Origin: an uncultured Clostridia bacterium
GTDB taxonomy: Bacteria; Bacillota; Clostridia; TANB77; CAG-508
Direction: 5' to 3'
NCBI GenBank assembly: GCA_944390525.1
Contig: CALXQH010000020.1
Span: 1 to 45,157, forward strand
Length of the DNA stretch: 45,157 nt
Of this stretch, positions 8,777 to 19,854 are shown piece by piece. The notes under the pieces were generated by a model that did not search any database, was not told where the DNA came from, and was given only the letters and a program-made list of their open reading frames with translations. Made by a program: the position numbers and the translations under genes. How positions within the stretch are numbered: position 1 is the stretch's first letter; every line of letters begins with the position of its first letter.

Positions 8777-9271
8777 TTAATATGTAAATTTTCCTTCTAA
8801 TAAGTCATCATTATTTATCCAATCTTCTACTTTTATCTCTAAATATTCTTTTTCATTAGTTCTTACTATAACCTTTTCAATTCCACTGTTTATAATTAAT
8901 TTTCTACATGTTTGACAAGAATTAGAACCTTCGTCATATTCTTCTGTTTCTGGTTTGTATAAAACTAAGTATAATGTTCCTCCCATCATTTCTTTTCTAC
9001 TAGCACTAATAATAGCATTTTGTTCTGCATGTACACTTCTGCAAGCATCATATCCTCCATGCCTTATATTTGGAAAGCATTGTTTTTTGGTACAATATCC
9101 TAAATCTATACAATTTTTTCTTCCTCTTGGAGCGCCATTATATCCTGTTGATACAATTTCATCATTATTTACTATTACACAACCTGCTTTTTTCCTTAAA
9201 CAAGTACTTCTTTCTGCAACTGATTTAGCTATATTTAAATAATAATTTATTTTATCTATTCTATTTTTCAT
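8777..9271 (-). CDS. comEB: dCMP/CMP deaminase family protein (ComEB-like)
   Basis: The 164-residue zinc-dependent cytidine/deoxycytidylate deaminase fold shows HAEQNAI (zinc ligand and catalytic Glu), the paired cysteines SCQTCRKLIINSGI, and the early substrate loop GYNGAPRG. A Cys/His-rich insertion (DLGYCTKKQCFPNIRHGG) is typical of ComEB/dCMP deaminases. It would make dUMP for dTTP synthesis; the competence-related name is historical. It is the first gene of the cluster that continues into der. Confidence 0.88.
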   Translation of the reverse strand: MKNRIDKINYYLNIAKSVAERSTCLRKKAGCVIVNNDEIVSTGYNGAPRGRKNCIDLGYCTKKQCFPNIRHGGYDACRSVHAEQNAIISASRKEMMGGTLYLVLYKPETEEYDEGSNSCQTCRKLIINSGIEKVIVRTNEKEYLEIKVEDWINNDDLLEGKFTY

Positions 9272-9363
9272 ATTTTTTCCTTTTTTTCATATTTTATCAT
9301 ATAATTTATTATAAATCTATCATTATTTTTATAAATTTTTTAATATGTAAAAATAAACAAAAA

Positions 9364-9387
9364 TAGCATAGTATTTTAACTATGCTA
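9364..9387 (-). terminator. Intrinsic terminator after rpmF
   Basis: TAGCATAG and CTATGCTA form an 8-bp stem with an 8-base loop. On the minus strand it is followed by TTTTTGTTTATTTTT, a good U-tract. Confidence 0.8.
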
Positions 9388-9400
9388 CTATTTTGTTTAT

Positions 9401-9583
9401 TTAATTTTCTGTTTTTGCAACTACTTCTTTTCCATTATAATATCCACAATTTGGGCATACTCTATGTTGTAATACTTTTTCATGGCAATGTGGACAATCT
9501 ACTAAGTTTTGTTGTTCTAATTTCCATGTAGATCTTTTTAAATGTGTTCTTGCTTTTGACCATCTTCTTTTTGGTTGTGCCAT
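9401..9583 (-). CDS. rpmF: 50S ribosomal protein bL32
   Basis: The 60-residue product begins MAQPKRRWSKARTH and has the L32 zinc-binding pattern CPHCHEK ... CPNCGYYNGKEV. It is a large-subunit ribosomal protein. ATG is preceded by GGGAGGAATTTTAAA. It is monocistronic here: it has its own consensus promoter about 80 bases upstream and its own terminator. The four-Cys form suggests that zinc is bound. Confidence 0.97.
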   Translation of the reverse strand: MAQPKRRWSKARTHLKRSTWKLEQQNLVDCPHCHEKVLQHRVCPNCGYYNGKEVVAKTEN

Positions 9584-9660
9584 TTTAAAATTCCTCCCTT
9601 GACTGTTATATTTCTATGTAATCTATGTTTTATTTTTTACCTAAAAATTAATACTATAAG

Positions 9661-9689
9661 ATTATACTAGGTTTTCTTGGTTTTGTCAA
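9661..9689 (-). promoter_or_regulatory. Consensus sigma-A promoter of rpmF
   Basis: On the minus strand, TTGACA (9689-9684), a 17-base spacer and TATAAT (9666-9661). Both hexamers are perfect, as expected for a ribosomal protein gene. The leader is about 70 nt. Confidence 0.88.
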
Positions 9690-9732
9690 CTATTCTTGCG
9701 TTTTTTTAGTTATTTTTGTTAATCAGTTAAAT

Positions 9733-10194
9733 CTAGTCGGCTACCGTCTTAGGAGGACACCATATATAAGCACCTTCTACTCTATCATTTTCATCAAATT
9801 TTACCCAAAGTCTATAATATGTTTCTTTTCCTGAATCTAAGTAATTCGTTGTTTTTCCTGCATAATATATAAAACGTTTACTATCTATATCCAATGTCGG
9901 TGGTTTACCTAGTAATGCAATAACCTCTTCTTTTGATAATCCTATGAGTCTTTTACTATAACAGATTTCTTTCATTTCTGTATAGACTTCATCAGGTATT
10001 GTACTTAAATATGTCCAAGCTGAATCTTCTAGTTTTTTAAATACTAATATACAAAATATTATAATAATTGCATATACTAAAATTTTGAGCTTTTTATTTT
10101 TTCCCATTAGCTTTTTTCTTATTAATAATATTATTATAACTGATATGACTATTCCTATGAATAATGATCCATAATGCCAAAGATTATAATACAT
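9733..10194 (-). CDS. Small membrane protein, function unknown
   Basis: The 153-residue product has two hydrophobic segments in the first 52 residues (about 10-27 and 36-52). A soluble domain follows, containing LSKEEVIALLGKPPT and a Tyr/Trp-rich beta region (YYRLWVKFDENDRVEGAYIW). The GLSKEEVIALLGKP pattern resembles the start of SmpA/BamE-like small domains, but that is only a resemblance. It begins 4 bases after the eno stop, with SD GGAAAGGG inside the end of eno, so it is probably translated from the glycolytic transcript. I know no function. Confidence 0.65.
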   Translation of the reverse strand: MYYNLWHYGSLFIGIVISVIIILLIRKKLMGKNKKLKILVYAIIIIFCILVFKKLEDSAWTYLSTIPDEVYTEMKEICYSKRLIGLSKEEVIALLGKPPTLDIDSKRFIYYAGKTTNYLDSGKETYYRLWVKFDENDRVEGAYIWCPPKTVAD

Positions 10195-10198
10195 AATT

Positions 10199-11527
<1,329 letters not shown>

Positions 11528-11562
11528 TTATTTTATATAATATAAAATATTGTTAATCTAAA

Positions 11563-13101
11563 TTAATTGGTTTGTTTTTCTATTATACTTTCTCCTGTCA
11601 TTTCTTCAGGCTTTTCTAACCCCATTAGTTCTAACATTGTTGGTGCTAAATCTGCTAATTTTCCTTCTTTTAATTTAACTCCTTCAACACCTATTAATAC
11701 TAATGGGACTTGGTTTGTTGTATGAGCTGTGTGTGGTTCCCCTGTTGTATAATCTATCATTTGTTCGGCATTGCCATGGTCTGCAGTCATTAAAATTATA
11801 CCATTTTTTTCTTCCATAGCACTAGCTACTTTTCCAACACATTCATCTATTGTTTCAATAGCTTTTATAGCTGCTTCTAAGTTTCCTGTATGTCCTACCA
11901 TATCTGGATTAGCATAGTTTAAAATTATACAGTCATAATTTTCAGAATATATAGCTTCTATTACTTTTTCAGTTACTTCTAATGCACTCATTTCTGGTTT
12001 TAAATCATATGTTTCTACTTTTGGAGATGGTATTAAAATCCTACTTTCTCCTTTGTATTGTTTTTCTTCCCCTCCATTGAAAAAGAATGTAACATGTGCA
12101 TATTTTTCTGTTTCTGCAATTCTAAGCTGAGTTAAACCTTTATTAGAAATATATTCTCCAAATGTATTTGTTAAGCTTTCTGGTTTGAACGCAATATTTA
12201 CATTAGGCATAGTTTCATCATATTGTGTAAAACATACATAATATAAATTCATTTTTTTGGTTTCAAATTCTTTAAATTCTTTGTCTACTAAAGTTCTAGT
12301 TATTTCTCTTGCTCTATCTGGTCTAAAATTAATAAATACAATAGAATCATTATTGTTAATTGTAGCTATTGGTTCTTTACCATTACATATTACAGTAGGT
12401 TCAACAAATTCGTCAAATACTTCTTTTTGATATGAATCTTCAATAGCAGAAATGGCTGAACTTGCTTTTGCTCCTTCTCCATTTACTAAAGCATTATAAG
12501 CTTTTTCAACTCTTTCCCATCTTTTATCTCTATCCATAGCATAAAATCTACCAGTAATAGTTGCTATTTTTCCAACACCTTTTTCTTTCATTTTTTCTTC
12601 AAGTTTCATTATGTAGTTTTCTCCTGAAGCTGGTGGTGTATCTCTTCCATCTAAAAAGCAATGTACATATACATTTTCAAAATCTTTTCTTCTTGCAAGT
12701 TCTAATAAAGCATACAAATGACGAATGTGACTATGTACTCCACCGTCTGAAAGTAATCCCATTATATGTAGATTAGTATTATATTTTTTACAATTTTCTA
12801 TTGCTGCTGTTAATTCTTTAATACTAAAAAAGTCGCCATCCTCTATAGATTTTGTAATACGTGTTAAATCTTGATATACTATTCTTCCTGCTCCAATATT
12901 TGTATGACCTACTTCAGAATTTCCCATTTGTCCATCTGGAAGCCCTACATTTAATCCGCTAGTATTTATTTTTGTAATTGGCCATGTTTTCATTAGTTTA
13001 TCTATATTAGGTGTATTTGCTAATTCTATTGCATTTGCTTTTTTGTTTTTATTAATTCCAAATCCATCTAATATCATTAGCATAATTGGTTTGTTTTTCA
13101 T
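11563..13101 (-). CDS. gpmI: 2,3-bisphosphoglycerate-independent phosphoglycerate mutase
   Basis: This alkaline-phosphatase-fold enzyme interconverts 3- and 2-phosphoglycerate using two Mn ions. I chose the ATG at 13101: it has GGAG about 9 bases upstream, gives [15 protein letters not shown], and places the phospho-accepting serine of [10 protein letters not shown] at residue 62, the canonical position (product 512 residues). An in-frame ATG five codons upstream has no good SD. Other signatures are [23 protein letters not shown] and [12 protein letters not shown] (metal ligands). It lies between tpiA and eno. Confidence 0.97.
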   Translation of the reverse strand: MKNKPIMLMILDGFGINKNKKANAIELANTPNIDKLMKTWPITKINTSGLNVGLPDGQMGNSEVGHTNIGAGRIVYQDLTRITKSIEDGDFFSIKELTAAIENCKKYNTNLHIMGLLSDGGVHSHIRHLYALLELARRKDFENVYVHCFLDGRDTPPASGENYIMKLEEKMKEKGVGKIATITGRFYAMDRDKRWERVEKAYNALVNGEGAKASSAISAIEDSYQKEVFDEFVEPTVICNGKEPIATINNNDSIVFINFRPDRAREITRTLVDKEFKEFETKKMNLYYVCFTQYDETMPNVNIAFKPESLTNTFGEYISNKGLTQLRIAETEKYAHVTFFFNGGEEKQYKGESRILIPSPKVETYDLKPEMSALEVTEKVIEAIYSENYDCIILNYANPDMVGHTGNLEAAIKAIETIDECVGKVASAMEEKNGIILMTADHGNAEQMIDYTTGEPHTAHTTNQVPLVLIGVEGVKLKEGKLADLAPTMLELMGLEKPEEMTGESIIEKQTN

Positions 13102-13134
13102 TGTAATTTTCTCCATTTCTTTTTAGTCTCTTTA

Positions 13135-13881
13135 TTAAGCTAATATTATTTTTTCAAAGTCATCTACTTTTAAGCTTGCGCCTCCTACTAAACCTCCGTC
13201 TATATCTGACATTGAAAATAGTTCTTTACTATTTTCTGGTTTTACACTTCCACCATATAATATAATAATGCTTTCAGAAACATCCCTGCCAAAATCTTTT
13301 TCAATTTGGTTTCTAATTGATTTTATTGCTTCATTTGCGTCCTCTGATGTAGCTGTTTTTCCTGTTCCTATTGCCCAAACTGGTTCATAGGCAACTATAA
13401 CATTTTGTAATTGTTCTTTATCTAACCCTTCTAAAGCCAATTTAGTTTGTGTTGTAATTACTTGTTCTTGTATTCCTGTTTCTCTTTGCTCTAAAGTTTC
13501 TCCTACACATACAATTGGTTTTAGTTCATTTTTTAACGCTGCTTTTGTTTTTTTATTAACAATTTCATCTGTTTCTAAAAAGTATTGTCTTCTTTCTGAA
13601 TGTCCTATAATTACATATTCTACCCCTAAGCTTTTTAGCATTTTTCCAGATATTTCACCTGTATATGCACCTTTTTCTTCCCAATGCATATTTTGTGCAC
13701 CAATTTTAATATTTGTATTTTGTGCTGTTAATAAGCTATAGAATAAATCTGTATAAGGTACACAAAGAATAACTTCATTTTCTGTTTTTTCTACCATATG
13801 AGCAAGTTTTTCAATAAAACTAATAGCTTCATTTGGAAGCATATTCATTTTCCAGTTTCCTGCAATAACTTTTTTTCTCAT
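13135..13881 (-). CDS. tpiA: Triosephosphate isomerase
   Basis: The enzyme interconverts dihydroxyacetone phosphate and glyceraldehyde 3-phosphate. The ATG at 13881 is preferred because AGAAAGGAAA lies just upstream and it gives the family N-terminus MRKKVIAGNWKMN (product 248 residues). An in-frame ATG eight codons upstream reads through that SD. Catalytic elements are NWKMN (Lys11), VIIGHSERR (His) and AYEPVWAIGTGKTA (Glu), with the phosphate loop LYGGSVKPEN and GGLVGGASL. The gene sits 27 bases after the pgk stop. Confidence 0.97.
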   Translation of the reverse strand: MRKKVIAGNWKMNMLPNEAISFIEKLAHMVEKTENEVILCVPYTDLFYSLLTAQNTNIKIGAQNMHWEEKGAYTGEISGKMLKSLGVEYVIIGHSERRQYFLETDEIVNKKTKAALKNELKPIVCVGETLEQRETGIQEQVITTQTKLALEGLDKEQLQNVIVAYEPVWAIGTGKTATSEDANEAIKSIRNQIEKDFGRDVSESIIILYGGSVKPENSKELFSMSDIDGGLVGGASLKVDDFEKIILA

Positions 13882-13908
13882 TAAAGATTTCCTTTCTAAA
13901 CTCAAATT

Positions 13909-15255
13909 TTATTCTACTACTTTTTGATCTGTACTTTTACAATTTCCTTCAGTTACACTTTTGTGTTGTTGTTTTTCTGCATTATTTAATGCTGCAATTC
14001 CTGGTAATGTTTTACCTTCTAGAAATTCTAATGATGCTCCTCCACCTGTTGACAAATAAATATTTTGGAATTGTTTAACATCTTCTCCATTTTGTTTAGC
14101 TGCTTTCTTTATTTTTTGAATAGCTGCTACAGAATCCCCTCCACCAATTACACATTTTGCATTAGTTTTAGAAATAACTCTTGCAACTGTTTCTGTTCCA
14201 TATGCAAATTTTTTAACTTCACTATACCCTAGAGGTCCATTCCATACTATTGTTTTTGCACCTTCTAGTCTATCTGCAAAATAGTTTAAGGTAGTATCTC
14301 CTACATCTAAAATTTGGTTTTCTTCTAGGCTTTCCCCTTTTCCTTCTTGAACTTCTTTTTCTGTATATAATTTTACTTTTTTAGATTCTGCATTTTCTAT
14401 AGTTTCTACTGTTAATTCTTCTCCTTCTGGAATTTTAGCTACACGAGCATCTTTTGGTAAAACTATTTCAACTCCTTTTTCATATGCTTTTTTCATTAAT
14501 TCTTTTGCTGTTTCAATTTTATCTTCTTCATATTTTGAAGCTCCAATATCATAGCCCTTTGCTTTTAGGAAGGTATTTGCCATTGCTCCTCCTATTAATA
14601 TTGTTTCTACTTTATTCATTAGGTTTTCAATTACTCCTATTTTATCAGAAACTTTTGCTCCACCTAAAATAGCCACAAAAGGTTTTTCAGGATTTTCAAG
14701 TACAGCACCTAATTTTTCTATTTCTCTTTCCATTAAAAGTCCGGCTACTGACTGATTTATATGGTGTGTAATTCCTTCAGTTGAACTATGAGCTCTATGA
14801 GCAGTACCAAATGCGTCATTAACATATATTCCGTCTTCTCCAACCAATTGAGAAAGTTCTAAAGCTAAACTATCATCATTTTTTTCTTCTCTTGGATCAA
14901 AACGAACATTTTCTATAAGCCCTGCTTCTCCTTCTTTTAATTCACTTGCCATACTTTGTGCACTTTGACCTGTTACATCGTTTGCAAATTTTACTTGTGT
15001 TCCTAATTCTTGTGATAGCTTTTGTGCTATTGGATTTAGTGAATATTTTTCATTTACTTCTCCTTTTGGTCTTCCTAAATGTGAGCATAGCACAACTTTT
15101 GCTCCATTATCTAGTAAATGTTTAATAGTAGGAAGTGCTGCTCTAATTCTTGTGTCATCTGTAATAACTCCATCTTTTAAAGGAACATTAAAGTCACAAC
15201 GAACTAATACTTTTTTTCCTTTAACATCAATGTCTCTTATTGTTTTTTTATTCAT
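13909..15255 (-). CDS. pgk: Phosphoglycerate kinase
   Basis: The enzyme makes ATP from 1,3-bisphosphoglycerate. It shows VLVRCDFNVPLKDG, LCSHLGRPKG, GTAHRAHSSTEG, LGGAKVSDKIG, WNGPLGYSE and GGGDSVAA. ATG at 15255 has AAAGGA 9 bases upstream (448 residues). An ATG three codons upstream overlaps the DUF1653 stop (ATGA) and could be used by coupling. The C-terminus is unusual: the normal end LPGIAALN is followed by about 24 extra polar residues (Gln, Lys, Ser, Thr, Asp) before the stop. I see no frameshift that would explain this, so it looks like a real tail. Confidence 0.96.
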   Translation of the reverse strand: MNKKTIRDIDVKGKKVLVRCDFNVPLKDGVITDDTRIRAALPTIKHLLDNGAKVVLCSHLGRPKGEVNEKYSLNPIAQKLSQELGTQVKFANDVTGQSAQSMASELKEGEAGLIENVRFDPREEKNDDSLALELSQLVGEDGIYVNDAFGTAHRAHSSTEGITHHINQSVAGLLMEREIEKLGAVLENPEKPFVAILGGAKVSDKIGVIENLMNKVETILIGGAMANTFLKAKGYDIGASKYEEDKIETAKELMKKAYEKGVEIVLPKDARVAKIPEGEELTVETIENAESKKVKLYTEKEVQEGKGESLEENQILDVGDTTLNYFADRLEGAKTIVWNGPLGYSEVKKFAYGTETVARVISKTNAKCVIGGGDSVAAIQKIKKAAKQNGEDVKQFQNIYLSTGGGASLEFLEGKTLPGIAALNNAEKQQHKSVTEGNCKSTDQKVVE

Positions 15256-15260
15256 ACTAA

Positions 15261-15509
15261 TCATTCCTTTACACTTTTAATATTTTGTAATTCAAATCTA
15301 TATTTTTGCTTTGCATTTGGATATTTATTTTTATCTACCTCTGACATAAACATATTATAAGGTCTAATGTATAATTTAGTATCTCCATATAAAGCTCTAT
15401 ATATAACATATTTTTCTTTTGTTTCACTGTGTATAGCTGTTTCTTCTACTAAATAATAATCACCTTTAAAATGTTTGTATATTCCATTTATTTTTACTTC
15501 TCTATCCAT
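15261..15509 (-). CDS. DUF1653 family small protein
   Basis: The 82-residue product matches the DUF1653 pattern: an N-terminal [11 protein letters not shown], then [16 protein letters not shown] and a beta-rich middle with Trp/Tyr residues. Function is not established. ATG is preceded by GGAGACTTT. It lies 8 bases after gap and overlaps the start region of pgk (ATGA), so it is inside the glycolytic operon and probably translationally coupled to pgk. Confidence 0.85.
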   Translation of the reverse strand: MDREVKINGIYKHFKGDYYLVEETAIHSETKEKYVIYRALYGDTKLYIRPYNMFMSEVDKNKYPNAKQKYRFELQNIKSVKE

Positions 15510-15517
15510 AAAGTCTC

Positions 15518-16566
<1,049 letters not shown>

Positions 16567-16571
16567 CATTA

Positions 16572-16600
16572 ATTTTATATCAAAAAGATATACTTTTCAA
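16572..16600 (-). promoter_or_regulatory. Sigma-A promoter of gap
   Basis: On the minus strand, TTGAAA (16600-16595), a 17-base spacer and TAAAAT (16577-16572). A second inverted repeat, AAAAGATA/TATCTTTT (16583-16611), spans the -35 region. Confidence 0.75.
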
Positions 16601-16648
16601 GCATATCTTTTAAATTTTATTATTATTTTTTGTTTTTATATTATACCA

Positions 16649-16682
16649 AAAAAGACAAAGTTTTTATAATCTTTGTCTTTTT
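16649..16682. terminator. Strong bidirectional intrinsic terminator
   Basis: AAAAAGACAAAG and CTTTGTCTTTTT form a stem with a 10-base loop. On the minus strand a run of six T follows. It lies between the small gene at 16796 and gap. Confidence 0.75.
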
Positions 16683-16745
16683 AGTTTAATTATTTCAATT
16701 TATTAGTTATTATCTACAGTGTTTAATGTTACTTTATATAAATAG

Positions 16746-16778
16746 CAATAAAGACACTACTAAAGCGGTGTCTTATTG
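16746..16778 (-). terminator. Intrinsic terminator of the small repeat protein gene
   Basis: CAATAAAGACAC pairs with GTGTCTTATTG, with one bulged A. It lies 18 bases after the stop of the 16796 gene. A moderately T-rich stretch follows on the minus strand. Confidence 0.6.
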
Positions 16779-16795
16779 TTAATAAATTTTATAAA

Positions 16796-17020
16796 TTATA
16801 ATGTAATATTATCTATAATTTTAATTTCTTGAAACCAAAAATCATGGTTAACTTCTTGATGCCAAAAATCATGAACTTCTTTTAATACTTTTTCTTGTTT
16901 TGGTGTCATAGTTACTGTAATTTCTTGAAATAAGAAATTTTTTATTTTTGTCCATGTACTAATTTGTGCTGGTAATTCTTTTGATTCATTATTAATTTCT
17001 TTATTTTCAAATTCTTCCAT
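16796..17020 (-). CDS. Small protein with repeated aromatic-Gln-Glu motif, function unknown
   Basis: The 74-residue product is not a family I recognise. It has no signal peptide or membrane segment. Three related segments are visible: NFLFQEI (28-34), HDFWHQEVN (50-58) and HDFWFQEIK (59-67). The last two are adjacent and come from a 27-base near-tandem duplication (16847-16873 and 16820-16846; I count 4 differences). TPKQEKVLKEV (39-49) precedes them. ATG has AGGAGGAATAAAAAG in front. The gene is monocistronic, with its own promoter and terminator. Confidence 0.7.
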   Translation of the reverse strand: MEEFENKEINNESKELPAQISTWTKIKNFLFQEITVTMTPKQEKVLKEVHDFWHQEVNHDFWFQEIKIIDNITL

Positions 17021-17071
17021 CTTTTTATTCCTCCTTTGTGATGAATCCTTCTTTTTTACTTTTTCATTTAA

Positions 17072-17100
17072 TTTATACTATATTTATCTTAAATAATCAA
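17072..17100 (-). promoter_or_regulatory. Sigma-A promoter of the small repeat protein gene
   Basis: On the minus strand, TTGATT (17100-17095), a 17-base spacer and TATAAA (17077-17072). Confidence 0.65.
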
Positions 17101-17154
17101 GTATTTTTTTAATATTTTTTATTACATTTTTATTACAATAATATTACATTTTTG

Positions 17155-17709
17155 TTAAATTTCCATTTGGCTACCTAAAAAACTTGCAGCTGATTGAACT
17201 ACTTTTTGTTCTACTTCTGTCATTTTTGTATTATTGTCTTTTGATAATAATATTACACTTCCTATTACATCTCCATCAGAAATTATAGGATATACTACTT
17301 GCGAATTATATCTTCTTTCTTTACTTTCATTCTTTATTATAGGAATAGCTAAGTCATTGTTTTCTTTACTTGTATAGTTTTCTTTATAATCCATTAGCTT
17401 TTCTAATTCCTCACTTATATCTTTTTCTAAAAATTCCTTTTTTAATCCTCCAGAAACTGCTATTACTGTATCTTTATCTGTTATACAGGCAATATGTCCT
17501 GTTGTTTTTGCTAAAGTTTCTGCATACCCTGTTGCAAATTCTGTTAATTCTCCTATTGGAGAATATTTTTTTAATATTATTTCTCCTTCTTTATCTGTAA
17601 ATATTTCAAGTGGATCTCCCTCTTTAATACGTAAAGTTTTTCTAATTTCTTTTGGAATAACTACTCTTCCTAAGTCGTCAATTCTTCTAACTACGCCTGT
17701 TGCTTTCAA
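17155..17709 (-). CDS. spoVT: Stage V sporulation protein T (AbrB-GAF regulator)
   Basis: The 184-residue product is normal length. It opens with the AbrB/SpoVT swapped-hairpin DNA-binding domain (MKATGVVRRIDDLGRVVIPK to about residue 50). A GAF-like C-terminal domain follows (GHIACITDKDTVIAV ... VVYPIISDGDVIGSVILL). In Bacillus SpoVT modulates sigma-G genes in the forespore. The start codon is TTG at 17709, with a perfect AAAGGAGG 7 bases upstream; no ATG fits. Its presence implies a spore-forming organism. It is probably monocistronic. Confidence 0.94.
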   Translation of the reverse strand: MKATGVVRRIDDLGRVVIPKEIRKTLRIKEGDPLEIFTDKEGEIILKKYSPIGELTEFATGYAETLAKTTGHIACITDKDTVIAVSGGLKKEFLEKDISEELEKLMDYKENYTSKENNDLAIPIIKNESKERRYNSQVVYPIISDGDVIGSVILLSKDNNTKMTEVEQKVVQSAASFLGSQMEI

Positions 17710-17823
17710 AATATTACCTCCTTTTAAATTTAGAGCTAGGTTTGCTCTATTGCAATTATAAAAATATCTATTTTTAATTATTCTTATTATTGCTTTAAAA
17801 GGAAAATATTATACATTTTTATT

Positions 17824-19824
17824 TTATTCTTCGTTATCTTCTATTAATAATTCTTCTTTATCTTGTTTAACCTCTATTTTGGTATAATTTTTTAATATAT
17901 TTGCTAAGCTATTAGAAAAATCTTGTAATAATACAATTTTTATACTTGGTAATTTTTCTTCTATATAGTCATCTATAATTTGTTTTAATTTTTTAATATT
18001 AAACATTTCGTCTTCAATTTCTTTTGGAAATCTTTTTGCTCTATCAACTAATTTTTCTTTTATTGTTACTATGTCTTCATTACTTGCACATGAAATTCTT
18101 TGAAACATTTGAAATACATCATAATATTTGAATATTGGTATATCCATACATTCTTTATCAAACATATCATAAAACACTTCCATTTTCATTGGTATGTTTT
18201 TAAATACTCCTTCTGCTTTTTCTTGATACATTTTTTCTTTTAATTTCAAATTAATTTCATTAAAATGTGTTAATATATCTTCCATTTCGCCTTCAATTTC
18301 TTTTTCTATTCCAATTTGCATTAATTCTTCATCTACATTTTCACAATATTTTGATGTTAAAGAAGATATATTCATACCATTAAAAAATACACTTTTAATA
18401 GTTTTCATATCATATCTAATTAATTCTTTTTTTATAAAGTATGCAAAATATGCAAACAATTTAACTATTTGTATTAGTTCAATTTTTCCGTTTTTTACAT
18501 CTTCTAACGTTTGATCAATAATGTCTGAAAATTGATCATCTGGTATTTTCCAATATTCTTCAGTAAGAAGTCTTTTATATCCAGGCAGTTGAGCAATATC
18601 TATAGTGTTTTTTATAACCTCCATATTTTCTTTAAATACTTTCATATCAAAAATACGTGTACGTACATATTTTTCTATAAATTTAAAGAAACGATATTCA
18701 GCTTTAAAGTTATAATAATAATTATTATCAAATTCTTTTATATAAAATTGCCTATTATCCATAAATACTCTTGATGAAACTAATATAGCTTTATATTCTT
18801 CATTACTGTTAATATTAACAAACTTGTCTTTGGTAATTTTACCTGCTTTAATTTCAAAAGAAATAGCTATGGTAAAGATAAGCATTGTTTGTAATATTTT
18901 ATGATTTATGTTAGGATACGCTTTTGTTACCATATCAAATATTTTTTTAAAGTCGTTTAGTGAATGTTTTAGTATACGTAAATTTCTAGTACCACTTTTA
19001 TTAAATGTAGATACTATTAAATTTGTATTTTCTCTTAGGAATCTAATTAAATCTTTATAGTTTTCATATCTCATTAAAATTCCATTTATTATATAGTTAA
19101 ACTCTGGAGCATATTCAAAAGTTTCTCCTATTAATTTTTCTTTTATTCTTTCATAGTCATTAGCTTTATCAAAAACATATTCTATAGTGTCACGTATTCT
19201 TTCAACCATAGGTTTATCTGTTTTCATTGTTAGTTTATTTTCTTTATCTAATAAATAAGTAGCAATAAAGGTTTTAAGCTCTAGATTACTATTTTTTAAT
19301 TTAGTTGAAAGTTCTTTTTCATTACAAATAATTATTGTTTTTATATGGTCATGTTCTACAAAGTTATTAATATATCCTAATATATCTATAACATCTACAT
19401 TTGCTCTTTCTAGGTCATCAAAACATAACACTTTATCATCTGTAGTAAAAAATTGTGCATAATCTACTTTGTCTCCATTTTGAGTAACTCCAAAAAAGTT
19501 TGCCATGTCTAAACCTGTTTTTGCATATTCAGGAATGTTACGTACTCCATTACTACCCATAAATTTTTTTAAATTTTTGTCCATTAATTGAGTGGTTTCT
19601 ATAAATATTTTTTTGCTAATATCTTCTAGGTTTGAAATTCCATATAAAGACATATAAATAGCTGTTAATTTTTTGCCATTTACTTGCATTGTTTCTATTT
19701 GTGGTTTTATTTTGTTGTTCCAAAAATATGTTTTTCCGCTTCCCCACTCGCCATTAATCATAATAGCATAATCCGTATAGTCTGCTCTTACATAATCTAA
19801 AATACTTTCTACTAAATCTTCCAT
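17824..19824 (-). CDS. KAP-family P-loop NTPase
   Basis: The 666-residue product has Walker A GEWGSGKT (25-32), placed very near the N-terminus as in KAP NTPases, and Walker B VLCFDD followed by LERANVDVIDILGYINNFVEH (about 132-155). IIICNEKEL (near 165-173) is a sensor-like strand. The rest is mostly helical with no clear transmembrane pair, so the usual KAP membrane insertion is not obvious. KAP NTPases have been linked to membrane-associated signalling and some to phage exclusion; the role here is unknown. ATG is preceded by AGAGGAAAAGAT. No partner effector gene is adjacent. Confidence 0.8.
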   Translation of the reverse strand: MEDLVESILDYVRADYTDYAIMINGEWGSGKTYFWNNKIKPQIETMQVNGKKLTAIYMSLYGISNLEDISKKIFIETTQLMDKNLKKFMGSNGVRNIPEYAKTGLDMANFFGVTQNGDKVDYAQFFTTDDKVLCFDDLERANVDVIDILGYINNFVEHDHIKTIIICNEKELSTKLKNSNLELKTFIATYLLDKENKLTMKTDKPMVERIRDTIEYVFDKANDYERIKEKLIGETFEYAPEFNYIINGILMRYENYKDLIRFLRENTNLIVSTFNKSGTRNLRILKHSLNDFKKIFDMVTKAYPNINHKILQTMLIFTIAISFEIKAGKITKDKFVNINSNEEYKAILVSSRVFMDNRQFYIKEFDNNYYYNFKAEYRFFKFIEKYVRTRIFDMKVFKENMEVIKNTIDIAQLPGYKRLLTEEYWKIPDDQFSDIIDQTLEDVKNGKIELIQIVKLFAYFAYFIKKELIRYDMKTIKSVFFNGMNISSLTSKYCENVDEELMQIGIEKEIEGEMEDILTHFNEINLKLKEKMYQEKAEGVFKNIPMKMEVFYDMFDKECMDIPIFKYYDVFQMFQRISCASNEDIVTIKEKLVDRAKRFPKEIEDEMFNIKKLKQIIDDYIEEKLPSIKIVLLQDFSNSLANILKNYTKIEVKQDKEELLIEDNEE

Positions 19825-19854
19825 ATCTTTTCCTCTCTTTTGTATTTTTTATAT

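Noticed and set aside
17710..17823. Possible sigma-G promoter for spoVT
   Set aside because: TGTATA is present but the -10 region (CAATAATA) fits the CATACTA pattern poorly, so I do not list it.
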